DNA of 64,000 nt from Saprospirales bacterium (lineage in GTDB: Bacteria; Bacteroidota; Bacteroidia; Chitinophagales; Saprospiraceae), in the NCBI GenBank assembly GCA_016703765.1, contig JADJBL010000019.1:1-64000 (forward strand), in the 5' to 3' direction. The position numbers were made by a program, and so were the translations under genes. Positions 48,267 to 57,921 of the stretch are shown here, one piece after another (positions within the stretch are counted from its first letter, which is position 1; each line of letters begins with the position of its first letter). The notes below the pieces were generated by a model, which searched no databases, had not been told where the DNA came from, and saw nothing but the letters and a program-made list of their open reading frames with translations.

Positions 48267-48658
48267 GTAAAGAGGCGGGTACAAAGCCCTAAGATATATG
48301 TTAAAGTTTTAAACTCTGGCCAAAATACCTTAATGTCGGTAGGCATGTATCTTGCAAGGAGCGTAACTTTGCCAGTGGGTTTTTCCCAAAAAAGCGTAAC
48401 TTTATTTGCTTTAAGTGATTTCCCGAAAACCGATGCCCATGACTGCATTGCCTTACCCGCATATTACTTCGACGTGCCTGCCTTTCTCGGGCAGGCTTCA
48501 ATCCACATATTTACCCGTTGGCTACATCTACATGTCTATTCCGATCAGGAAGCGGAAGGACTGCTTATAAATTTACCTGTGTTGGGAAGGGGGAACCCCG
48601 GCGCTTGAATTGATATCCCTTTTTGCAAACCGATTACAACAATTACAATCTCATTCCC
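48267..48658 (+). promoter_or_regulatory. Long leader region before the giant T9SS type A gene
   Basis: No gene is seen in 392 bases. TAACTTTG at 48364-48371 matches the -7 element but lacks a clear -33 box. AGCGTAACTTT occurs twice (48360-48370 and 48393-48403), on either side of a GGGTTTTTCCC hairpin. A further hairpin, GCCTGCC/GGGCAGG, lies near 48478. The transcript leader may be about 290 bases long. Confidence 0.35.
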
Positions 48659-51600
48659 ATGAAGAGCTTCTCTACACATGCTTTCCTTGCTCTCCTTTGC
48701 TTTTTCTTCACCTTCTCCCCCCTGATTTTGAACAGCCAGATCATTTGGTCCGAAGATTTTGAGACCAATGGAGAAGGCGTGCGCTACGCTTCCCCCCATT
48801 TGTTCTTCGACCCGATTAGCGTCGACGATTACTGGGGCCGGATAGAAGGGGACATCATGACCTACGCAGACCCCCCTTCTCCCGGATCTTCCATTGCCCT
48901 GGTAGGACAGGGCTCGAACAATAACCAGACCGGGCAATACACCGCATACCACGGCAGCTTTTATTTCGCCGGGGAAGACCTCGACGACGTGGCCGGCAAC
49001 GGCAATCCGGACGGCGTGGATGAAAAAGAGATTCTCATCTCCGGTATAGATATTTCAAACGAAACGGGCTTGTCGTTCAAGGGCCTGTTTGCAGCGGGAG
49101 CCGAAACCCCCTGCGGCGCCAGCACCTACGACGCCCCGGACTATATCAAGGTCTACTATTCGGTGGATAACGCGCCTTTCGTGTTGGGCATGTGTTTCAG
49201 CCCCGATATCGAATGCACCAACCCAGGCAATACCCTCGACGAACCGCTTCACCGCGACCCCGATTGCAATGGAGATGGCGGGGAAGGTACGATGCTGGTC
49301 AATGCCTTTCAGGAATTCTCCTTTCCCCTACCGAATGGAACTTCCCTGGAGCTCAAAATCGTAGTTAGCTCAGACCACGACGGAGAGGAAATGGCGCTGG
49401 ATTACCTCCGGGTGGAAAGCGCGGGCGCTCCTCCCTGCACGGATCCCGTCATTTCGAATGTAAGCAAAAGCGATGATCCCTGCCAGGCCGGACAGCCCGT
49501 CACCCTAAGCGTGAGCGGCAGCCTGAACGATGCCGACGATTGGCATTGGTATACCGAAGCCTGCGGCCAGACGCCTGCGGGTACAGGCGCGCAGATCGTC
49601 GTCAATCCTGCGACGACCACGACCTATTTCGTGAGAGGAGAGCCTGCTTGCGGCGACCCCCTTCCTTGCGAAACCATTACCGTTTTCGTGGGTATAGACG
49701 AAGAAGCTCCCGTCATCAGCTGCCCGGCCAACCAGGTGGTCAGCGGCAATAATAATTGCGAAGCCATCCTGGCGGATTATACCGGACAAGCCGTCGTAAA
49801 TGACAATTGCGATCCGGATCCTGCGGTGACCCAAAGCCCTGCAGCCGGAACGGAAATTGACGGGACGCAAACCGTGACCCTTTACGCAGAAGATGCGGCC
49901 GGCAATATCGGCAGCTGTACCTTTAATGTGTCGGTCGAGGACAATACGCCTCCGGTCTTGTCGCTGCCGGATGATGCGACCCTGGAATGCGGCGACCCCC
50001 TGGCGCCGCCGGTAGTAACCTGCGGTCCGCAGGTGGTGCTCAAAGCCGGAATTACCATGACCCTTCCGGTATCGGGCACCGCAACCCTGGCAGCGGCGCA
50101 ATTCGACGGAGGAAGCCTCAACGGTTGCGGGGCTGGCAATCTCCTATTTTCTTTCTCCCCCAACCCGGCCAATACCAGCAAAGTCTATAACTGTACCCAT
50201 ATCGGAACCAACCCGGTGAATATCTGGGTGATCGACGGCAACGGGAACAAGCATTCCGCCACTTCCCAAATTTCCGTCCAGGATCCATACAATTACTGCA
50301 ACAACAGCGGCAATGGATGCCAGCCCGTACCTGTATTGTTTTCAAAACTCCACGTCAACCTCCAGCCCGACGGGAACGTAACCCTCGAGGCCTCCGATTG
50401 GGATGCCGGAAGCCAGAATACCTGCCAGGGCGGCACGTTGACCTTTTCCTTCTCCGCCAACATTTTAGACCTCACCCATACTTTTAGCTGCGCCGACATC
50501 GGAACGCAAAACCTGGAAATCTGGGTGACCGACGGCCTCGCCAACCAATCGAAAGCCACTGTGGCCATCGATGTGAGGGATTACTGGAACTACTGCAGCG
50601 CCCCTAGTGCGGACTGCGACCATATAGGCCTGCTCCACCAGGGGATGGTAGTGAACCTTCCCCCCAACAGGACCGCCGTCCTTTACGCGGAGATGTTCAA
50701 CGCGGGGAGCGTGGATTATTGTGAAACGGGCGGCCTTAATTTCGCTTTTGAAACCCCCGTGCTGTCTCCCGCCAAACTCTACACCTGCGCGGACCTCGGC
50801 GCCCATACCGAAACCATCCGCGTGATCGACGAGCCGGGCACCTACGTGAGCCTGGAAGTTATCGTTCAGGTGACGGACCGGGAAGGAAGCTGCGAGGGCG
50901 CCGGGTTTGCCTCGGCAACCGACAACTGCGACCTCAGCCCTCAAATCACCTATTCGGATGCGACGTCCCAGGGCGTCTGCCCCGTGACCCAGGTCATTAC
51001 CCGGACCTGGACCGCTACGGACGACGCCGGGAACTCGGTCAGCGCCAACCAGATCATTTCGATTGAAGATACTACGCCGCCGGTCGTGATCTGCCCGGAC
51101 GATCAGACCGGAGTATTGGGACCCAATTGTTCCTTTACTCTGCCCAGCTATATCGACCTGGTGACGGCCGGCTACGACTGCAATGGAGACCTGGATTTCG
51201 AACAGACCCCTGCTGCGGGGCAAAGCCTGAGCGGTTCCTCCCCCATTGTGATCATTGTGTCGGATGCCTGCGGCAATGCGACCCCCTGCCAATTCCAGTT
51301 GACCCTGACCGACGACGAAGCGCCCGTGCTCGTTTGCCCGGCTGATCAGGAAGCCATTCCGAACGGCAATTGCGGATTTGTTATGGAGGATTACACCGGC
51401 CTGGTGCAGGCCAGCGACAACTGCGATGCTTCTCTGACCCTCGTGCAATCTCCTGCCCCCGGAACCATACAAACCGTTTCCGTTACGGTGACGATTTCGG
51501 CAACGGACGATGGGGGGAATACGGGATCCTGCAGTTTTGAAGTCACGGTGGGAAGCCTTGGCCCCGAATTTTCTTTTACCCCCGGCAACATCACCGTGGA

Positions 51601-54600
51601 TTGCCAATCGGATGTTCCGGGCAACCAGGGTGTCGAGGCCTTCGACGATTGCGACGGCGAAGTGCAGGTGACCTTTACCCAGACCGGCTTGCCGCTCAAC
51701 TGCCCCGGCGAAGGCACGGTGACCAATACCTGGACGGCCTCCGACAGCGACGGCAATACCATTTCCCATACCCACCCCGGAAATCAGGGCATTACCGCTA
51801 CGGACAACTGCGGTGGCGTCATTACGCCGGCCTTCTTTCAGAGCCTCGCTCCGCCCTGCTCCGGCTCCGGAGTGGTGACCAACACCTGGGTGGCCCAGGA
51901 TTGTGCCGGCAATAGCGTCGTCCACATCCAGACGGTTACGATCGACGACAACCAGGCGCCGGTGTTCAGCGCCACGCCCCAAAATACGACCGTGACCTGC
52001 AGCGCCAACGTGCCGGGCAGTCAGGGCGTTACCGCAACCGATAACTGCGGCGACCCGGTAACCGTAAACTTTTCCCAAAGCAACCTTCCTTCCTGCCCGG
52101 GCCAGGGAGTCGTCCAGAATACCTGGACGGCCACCGACTGCGCCGGAAATACAGCCAGTTATACGCAAACTATCACCATTCAGGATAACCTGCCGCCCCT
52201 GTTATCGTCTTATCCCCCCTCCGGAATTGCCTCCTGTATCCAGAATGCCCCGGGCAATCCGGGCATTACGGCAACGGACAATTGCGGAGGGACGATAACG
52301 GTAGGTTATTCCCAAACGATCGCCTCGAACTGCGCGGGTAGCGGTACCGTCACCAATACCTGGACCGCCACCGACTGCGCGGGGAATACGACGACCCATT
52401 CCCAGGTCATCACGATCGACGACAACACGGCCCCGGTGCTCTCCGCTTTCCCGCAAAACACGACCGTCACCTGCTTGTCGGCTGTGCCGGGCAACCCGGG
52501 TATCACCGCGACAGATAATTGCGGTGGAAACATCGCCGTGGTCTTTACCCAAACCCTCCCGGGGGGCTGTACCGGAGTGGCCTCGAATACCTGGACTGCC
52601 AACGATTGCGCCGGAAATACGGCGTCCTACACCCAGTTGGTTACGATTATCGACAACACGGCGCCTGTTTTTTCGGCGTCCCCTCCCAACCTGACGTTTT
52701 CCTGTTCCAGCCAGGTACCGGGAAGCCAGGGTATTACGGCCACGGATAATTGCGGAGGAAACATCCCCGTCCAATTTTCACAAAGCCCGCTTCCCTCCTG
52801 TTCGGGCCAGGGAACGGTCATCAATACCTGGACCGCTACCGACTGCGCGGGAAATACGGCTACGATAATCCAGACCATTACGATCGACGATAATACCGCC
52901 CCCGTGTTGTCTTCCCAGCCGGCCAACCTGAGCGTGGCTTGTGAAGACGATGTGCCGGGCGCGCAGGGCATCACTGCCGGCGACAACTGCGGCCAGGCCG
53001 TGACGGTAGTTTTTACCCAAACCGGATTCCCCATTCCCTATCCCAATCCGGGTACAATAACCAATACCTGGACGGCGACAGATTGCGCGGGCAACATCAA
53101 GAGCTACTCGCAAATTGTTACGGTGGACGACAACGTCGTGCCGGTGGCCTTCTGCCAGAATATTACGGTCAACCTGAACCTCAACGGAGAGGCGACCATA
53201 AGCCCTGCCGATATAGATGCAGAGTCTTTTGACAACTGCGGCATTGCTTCCTATTCCATCGATCAGTCCCTTTTTACCTGCGACGAGGTTGGGGTTTTTC
53301 CGGTGGTTTTGACCGTTTCCGATCTATTTGAAAATACCGCATCCTGCACGGCCTATGTGAGCGTGGTTGCGTCCTTCAACTGTCCTGCTCCGGGTATTTC
53401 GTATTACGGCGGACCCAGCATTTCGGACCCCTGTACCTGTATCGGAAATGGACAATTTGAAGAGGAAGTCGTGGTAGGACCCTCGGGGCAAGGTCAAGTA
53501 TGGACCATCGTGAGCACCAATTTGCGCAATCCGAATACCCAGCTACCCTATCCCGCTGGAACCCAGCTTACAGAGATTCCCCAGGGCGGCGGCCAGTCGA
53601 TTTATGTGATCCAGGGTATCCACCTGGACGGCATAGGGTATTCGATGGTGGTGCAAAGCGCTTCTTACCCCGGCCTCACGTTGTCTATTTCCAACGTGTG
53701 CTATTACCCCGAGCCGGAGATCCTTGGCCTCGACGGACCCTTCTGCATCTACTCCGATCCGGTCACGCTGGAAGGCAATGTGGGAGGAGTTGAACTCGAT
53801 TCGGAAGGATTTACCATCGACGGCGACCCTGCGACGGTATTCGATCCATTCGATCTGGGAGTGGGCAATTACCTTGTGGTGTACACAGTCGATGCAGGTA
53901 CGGCATCCCCCGGAGATCCTTCCGACCCAGGTTGTGTGGCTTCGACCAGCCAGTTGGTTCAAGTGCTGCAAACCCCCTCTTCGCTGGCATGTAATTCCCT
54001 CCTTACGGTCGCCGTAGATGAAAATTGCGAGGCCCTGATCACCCCGGATATGATCTTGGAGGGCACATACCCCTGCTTCGACGATTATTCGGTGACGGTG
54101 AAGCACAACATCAACGTCATTCCCAACCCGGTGCCCGGTTCCTATATCGGGCTCACGCTTACGGTGACGATCAAGCACCTTCCCAGCGGCAATTCCTGCT
54201 GGGGCCAGGTCATTCTGGAGGATAACCTCGCGCCGACCTTTGACTGCCCTACGGAAGCAGTTCAAATCGCCTGCTCTGCGGAACTGGCCGATGTGCCTCC
54301 TCCACTGGCCTTCGATAACTGTACCCCGGTAGAGCTGCTCCTGATAGACGAGATCTATGTCGATACCGATCCCTGCGACGACAATACGGCCGTGGTTCAC
54401 CGGGTTTGGATAGCCGTCGACAATTACGACAATGAATCCCTCCCCTGTACCCAGGTCGTAGAGATCATTCGTCCGGACGATGTAGATTTCCCCAACGACA
54501 TTATTTGGAGTTGTGATCAGTACAACCAGCATCCATCGATTCTGGCCGCTGTGTCTCTTCACCCCGTAGTGCTCGCGCTCCAATCCGGAACCGCTCCGAT

Positions 54601-57600
54601 CAATGCGGCCGGGATTACCAATCCCAACGTATTGAACAACACGGGCTCGGGCAAACCCGAAGGGCTGGACGGACCCTATTGCAGCTATAATTACACCCAC
54701 AGCGACCAGTATCTCGATGCCTGCGGCAGCACTTTCAAAATCATCCGCACCTGGACGGTGCTCGATTGGTGCACCGGCCTGGTAATCACGAGCAACGATG
54801 CGGGAGAAGACAATGTGCAGGTCATTACGGTCATGGACCAGACAGCGCCTTCCATCAGCCGTCCTCCCTTCACTGTCGTGGCAAACATCCAGGGTAATTT
54901 CCCGCAGCCCTGTACTTCCCAGGGCTTGTTGCTGCCTCCGGTCGTTTCGGATAATTGCAATTCCTTTACCGTGCTGATCTTCACTTCGGTAGGCGAAGCC
55001 ATATACATAAACGGTCAGGACGGCGCGCAGGGCGGGTTCATTCCCGCTCCCGGCTTACCAATCGGTACGCACCCCGTGACGTATCAGGCTATCGACGAGT
55101 GCAACAACATACAGGAGATCATCGTGCAGGTCACTGTGATCGACAACGTGTCGCCCGTCGCTATCTGCGATGAGATCACCACCGTGACGCTATCTTCGGA
55201 CGGGAAGGCGATCGTCTCCGCCAGCGTGTTCGACGACGGCAGCACGGATAATTGTTGCCTGGATTTCTTCCAGGTTCGCAGGATGCAGGATAACTGCGGG
55301 GTGCCGAGCAATACGACCTTTGGTCCTGCGGTTACTTTCTGCTGCGCTGATGTGGGCCAAGGTCCCATCCAGGTGGTTTTCCGGGTATGGGATTGCTTCG
55401 ATAATTACAATGAGTGCATGGTATTGGTCATTGTGGAGGACAAGTTGCCTCCCTTTGTGATCACCTGTCCTTCGAATCAAACCATCACCTGCGAGACTTA
55501 CCAGACCCAGCTTGCGGGGCCATTGCAGCAAGGCAATTACAGCGTGCTGAACGCCTACGGTACGCCTCTGTTCTACGATAATTGCGACTACGATGTCGAG
55601 CAAGACGTTACGATCAATATCAACAATTGTTCGGAGGGTAGCATCACCCGGCACTGGACCGCGACGGACCCCTTCGGGAATGCTCCGGCGAATTGCACGC
55701 AAGTTATCAATGTGCAGCACGTGTCGAACTGGGTGGTCGAATTCCCCGCCAACATTACGGCCAACTGCACCGATGCAGCATTGCCGCCATTCGGGGAGCC
55801 GGAGATCTTCTTCGACGATTGCGAACTGATCGGGACCTCTTTTGACGACCAGACTTTCAACGCGGTGGGCAACTCCTGTTATCTCATCGTCCGCACCTGG
55901 ACGGTGATCAACTGGTGCCTGTACGACGATTACGGATACAACGCCTTCCTCGAAAAAACGGAAATCGTGGCCAATCAGGACTTCGACGGAGACGGAGACA
56001 AGGACAGCCGGACCTTTAAGGATGGGGTCAATAACGGCTCAGGGCCCGATGGATACATCGTCTACAACCAGACCATTACCGTGGTCGATACGGAAGACCC
56101 GATTTTCCAGGTGGATGATATGGAGGTCTGCATAAACGAGACCGACTGCAACACCAACGTCACCCTGCCTACCCCGACAGTCGAAGATTGTTCGAATAAC
56201 ATCACCATCCAGGTGACGAGCAACCTGCCCAACGGCAGCAGTTTCGGCCCCTATCTAAACGTGCCTCCGGGAACCTATACGGCAAACTACACCGTGAGCG
56301 ACGAATGCAATAACTACGCCTACCAGCAGATTTCTATCGTGGTAGTAGATTGCAAGAATCCGACTCCTGTTTGCATGAACGGACTGGTGGCAGAAATCAT
56401 GCAGACCGGAATGGTGCCGGTGACCGCCGATATGCTCGACGCGGGCAGCTACGACAATTGCCCGGGAGCGCTTCAGGTCTCTTTTTCTTCTGATGTGAAC
56501 GACACCCTGCACATCTTTACTTGTGATGAACTGGGCCTGCAACCCGTCGAGATCTGGGTGACCGATGCAAGTGGCAACCAGGATTTCTGTATCACCTTTG
56601 TAGAGATCCAGGACAATATGGGGGCCTGTACTCAACCCACCATGATAACAGTGGCTGGCGCCATCGAGGTGGAAAACGGCAACGCGGTATCGAACGTCAT
56701 GGTCGATGTGAATGGAGGAATGGCCAGCGCGCTCACCAGCCAGACCGGGACCTTCAGCTTCGAGCTGCCGGCAGAGCAGGACTATACCATTACCCCCATG
56801 CTCGACGTGTTCCCCTCCAACGGGGTCACCACGCTGGATATGGTGTTCATTCAAAAGCATATCCTCGGGATCCAATTGCTGAACTCCCCCTACAAGATCA
56901 TTGCGGCCGATGTCAACAAGAGCGGAGCGGTGACGACGATCGACCTGGTGATCATTCAGAAGATCATTCTGATCCTGATCCCCAATTTCCCGAGCAACAC
57001 CTCCTGGCGTTTTGTGGACCAGGATTATGTGTTCCCCAACCCCCAGATTCCCTGGCAGGGCGGACCATTCCCGGAAGTGATCAACTACAACAACCTGACC
57101 GTCGATCAACTCTTCACCGATTTCGTAGCGATCAAGGTCGGGGACGTCAACCTGTCCGCAAATCCGAATAACCTCGACGACGGCGCCTTGGAACGCAGCT
57201 ATGCCGGCGAGCTGGAATTTGTCACCGACGAACGGGAATTGAAAGCTGGAGAGGACTTTACGGCCTCCGTTCGCCTCCGTCCGGCGACGGTGCTGGGCTA
57301 CCAGTTCACCCTCGATTTCCCGACCGAAGCGATCGAATGGGAGTCGGTTATCCCAGGCCTGGTGTCCGAAGAGCATTTCGGATGGGCGCTGGCCGATGAG
57401 GGGGCTATTACCGCCAACTGGCTCAGCGCCGAGCCCGCACAACTGGACGAGCACACCATCCTCTTCCAGCTCAAGGGAAAGGCCAAAATGGACGGAAAAC
57501 TGAGCGAATGGCTTCGCCTCAGCTCGCGGTTTACGCCAAAAGAAGCCTACAATGGCAATGGAGAATACCTCGATGCGAGACTGCTGTTCGAAGGAAGCGA

Positions 57601-57868
57601 GGAAGAACAATCGGGCTTTGCCCTTTTCCAAAACCGGCCCAACCCCTTCCGCGAAAGCACGGAGATTTCTTTCCACCTGCCTGAAACTTGCAGCGCCCGC
57701 CTCACGGTTTGGGATGCTTCCGGAAAAGTGATGCAGACCACGGAGGGCATTTTCCAGAAAGGGTACAACTCGATCGAGCTCCAGCGACTGAACGTCTCCG
57801 GCGTGCTGTATTATAAGCTGGAAACTCCGACGCATGTGGCTGTCAAGAAGATGATAGCGTTGGAGTAA
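48659..57868 (+). CDS. Giant T9SS type A protein with HYR-like repeats, dockerin-like and cohesin-like parts (3069 residues)
   Basis: The ATG at 48659 (MKSFSTHAFLALLCFFFTFS) begins a signal peptide; the frame is open upstream to 48623 but without a signal. After an N-terminal jelly-roll-like domain (IIWSEDFETNGEGV) come HYR-like units (VEDNTPPVLSLPDDATLECG, IDDNTAPVLSAF). Between 51586 and 53150 six or seven nearly identical 79-residue units follow (ITATDNCGG, then NTWTATDCAGN). Residues ~2715-2840 read like a type I dockerin (TTLDMVFIQKHILGI, then ADVNKSGAVTTIDLVIIQKI). Residues ~2840-2980 read like a cohesin (AGEDFTASVRLRP, GYQFTLDFPTEAIEWESV). The C-terminal ~80 residues are the T9SS type A sorting domain (NRPNPFRESTEISFHLPE, then LYYKLETPTHVAVKKMIALE). 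It is probably a cell-surface or released structural protein. Confidence 0.9.
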   Translation: MKSFSTHAFLALLCFFFTFSPLILNSQIIWSEDFETNGEGVRYASPHLFFDPISVDDYWGRIEGDIMTYADPPSPGSSIALVGQGSNNNQTGQYTAYHGSFYFAGEDLDDVAGNGNPDGVDEKEILISGIDISNETGLSFKGLFAAGAETPCGASTYDAPDYIKVYYSVDNAPFVLGMCFSPDIECTNPGNTLDEPLHRDPDCNGDGGEGTMLVNAFQEFSFPLPNGTSLELKIVVSSDHDGEEMALDYLRVESAGAPPCTDPVISNVSKSDDPCQAGQPVTLSVSGSLNDADDWHWYTEACGQTPAGTGAQIVVNPATTTTYFVRGEPACGDPLPCETITVFVGIDEEAPVISCPANQVVSGNNNCEAILADYTGQAVVNDNCDPDPAVTQSPAAGTEIDGTQTVTLYAEDAAGNIGSCTFNVSVEDNTPPVLSLPDDATLECGDPLAPPVVTCGPQVVLKAGITMTLPVSGTATLAAAQFDGGSLNGCGAGNLLFSFSPNPANTSKVYNCTHIGTNPVNIWVIDGNGNKHSATSQISVQDPYNYCNNSGNGCQPVPVLFSKLHVNLQPDGNVTLEASDWDAGSQNTCQGGTLTFSFSANILDLTHTFSCADIGTQNLEIWVTDGLANQSKATVAIDVRDYWNYCSAPSADCDHIGLLHQGMVVNLPPNRTAVLYAEMFNAGSVDYCETGGLNFAFETPVLSPAKLYTCADLGAHTETIRVIDEPGTYVSLEVIVQVTDREGSCEGAGFASATDNCDLSPQITYSDATSQGVCPVTQVITRTWTATDDAGNSVSANQIISIEDTTPPVVICPDDQTGVLGPNCSFTLPSYIDLVTAGYDCNGDLDFEQTPAAGQSLSGSSPIVIIVSDACGNATPCQFQLTLTDDEAPVLVCPADQEAIPNGNCGFVMEDYTGLVQASDNCDASLTLVQSPAPGTIQTVSVTVTISATDDGGNTGSCSFEVTVGSLGPEFSFTPGNITVDCQSDVPGNQGVEAFDDCDGEVQVTFTQTGLPLNCPGEGTVTNTWTASDSDGNTISHTHPGNQGITATDNCGGVITPAFFQSLAPPCSGSGVVTNTWVAQDCAGNSVVHIQTVTIDDNQAPVFSATPQNTTVTCSANVPGSQGVTATDNCGDPVTVNFSQSNLPSCPGQGVVQNTWTATDCAGNTASYTQTITIQDNLPPLLSSYPPSGIASCIQNAPGNPGITATDNCGGTITVGYSQTIASNCAGSGTVTNTWTATDCAGNTTTHSQVITIDDNTAPVLSAFPQNTTVTCLSAVPGNPGITATDNCGGNIAVVFTQTLPGGCTGVASNTWTANDCAGNTASYTQLVTIIDNTAPVFSASPPNLTFSCSSQVPGSQGITATDNCGGNIPVQFSQSPLPSCSGQGTVINTWTATDCAGNTATIIQTITIDDNTAPVLSSQPANLSVACEDDVPGAQGITAGDNCGQAVTVVFTQTGFPIPYPNPGTITNTWTATDCAGNIKSYSQIVTVDDNVVPVAFCQNITVNLNLNGEATISPADIDAESFDNCGIASYSIDQSLFTCDEVGVFPVVLTVSDLFENTASCTAYVSVVASFNCPAPGISYYGGPSISDPCTCIGNGQFEEEVVVGPSGQGQVWTIVSTNLRNPNTQLPYPAGTQLTEIPQGGGQSIYVIQGIHLDGIGYSMVVQSASYPGLTLSISNVCYYPEPEILGLDGPFCIYSDPVTLEGNVGGVELDSEGFTIDGDPATVFDPFDLGVGNYLVVYTVDAGTASPGDPSDPGCVASTSQLVQVLQTPSSLACNSLLTVAVDENCEALITPDMILEGTYPCFDDYSVTVKHNINVIPNPVPGSYIGLTLTVTIKHLPSGNSCWGQVILEDNLAPTFDCPTEAVQIACSAELADVPPPLAFDNCTPVELLLIDEIYVDTDPCDDNTAVVHRVWIAVDNYDNESLPCTQVVEIIRPDDVDFPNDIIWSCDQYNQHPSILAAVSLHPVVLALQSGTAPINAAGITNPNVLNNTGSGKPEGLDGPYCSYNYTHSDQYLDACGSTFKIIRTWTVLDWCTGLVITSNDAGEDNVQVITVMDQTAPSISRPPFTVVANIQGNFPQPCTSQGLLLPPVVSDNCNSFTVLIFTSVGEAIYINGQDGAQGGFIPAPGLPIGTHPVTYQAIDECNNIQEIIVQVTVIDNVSPVAICDEITTVTLSSDGKAIVSASVFDDGSTDNCCLDFFQVRRMQDNCGVPSNTTFGPAVTFCCADVGQGPIQVVFRVWDCFDNYNECMVLVIVEDKLPPFVITCPSNQTITCETYQTQLAGPLQQGNYSVLNAYGTPLFYDNCDYDVEQDVTININNCSEGSITRHWTATDPFGNAPANCTQVINVQHVSNWVVEFPANITANCTDAALPPFGEPEIFFDDCELIGTSFDDQTFNAVGNSCYLIVRTWTVINWCLYDDYGYNAFLEKTEIVANQDFDGDGDKDSRTFKDGVNNGSGPDGYIVYNQTITVVDTEDPIFQVDDMEVCINETDCNTNVTLPTPTVEDCSNNITIQVTSNLPNGSSFGPYLNVPPGTYTANYTVSDECNNYAYQQISIVVVDCKNPTPVCMNGLVAEIMQTGMVPVTADMLDAGSYDNCPGALQVSFSSDVNDTLHIFTCDELGLQPVEIWVTDASGNQDFCITFVEIQDNMGACTQPTMITVAGAIEVENGNAVSNVMVDVNGGMASALTSQTGTFSFELPAEQDYTITPMLDVFPSNGVTTLDMVFIQKHILGIQLLNSPYKIIAADVNKSGAVTTIDLVIIQKIILILIPNFPSNTSWRFVDQDYVFPNPQIPWQGGPFPEVINYNNLTVDQLFTDFVAIKVGDVNLSANPNNLDDGALERSYAGELEFVTDERELKAGEDFTASVRLRPATVLGYQFTLDFPTEAIEWESVIPGLVSEEHFGWALADEGAITANWLSAEPAQLDEHTILFQLKGKAKMDGKLSEWLRLSSRFTPKEAYNGNGEYLDARLLFEGSEEEQSGFALFQNRPNPFRESTEISFHLPETCSARLTVWDASGKVMQTTEGIFQKGYNSIELQRLNVSGVLYYKLETPTHVAVKKMIALE
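51586..53150 (+). repeat. Tandem ~237-bp coding repeats (HYR-like)
   Basis: The phrase ITATDNCG recurs at about 51790, 52030, 52263, 52503, 52735 and 52972, a spacing close to 237 bases (79 residues). The first interval, from 51628 to 51790, is shorter by about 78 bases. Confidence 0.85.
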
Positions 57869-57885
57869 GTTAAATTGTAAATTTT

Positions 57886-57921
57886 AAAAGGGTTAAGCTG
57901 CGGCCGCAGCTTAACCCTTTT
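57886..57921. terminator. Perfect 36-bp palindromic bidirectional terminator
   Basis: AAAAGGGTTAAGCTGCGG (57886-57903) is followed directly by its exact inverse (57904-57921). It ends both the plus-strand giant gene and the minus-strand FAD gene that converge here. Confidence 0.85.

Noticed and set aside
57886..57921. 36-bp palindrome as an origin or attachment site
   Set aside because: It sits between two converging genes and has the A/T-flanked stem of a bidirectional terminator.
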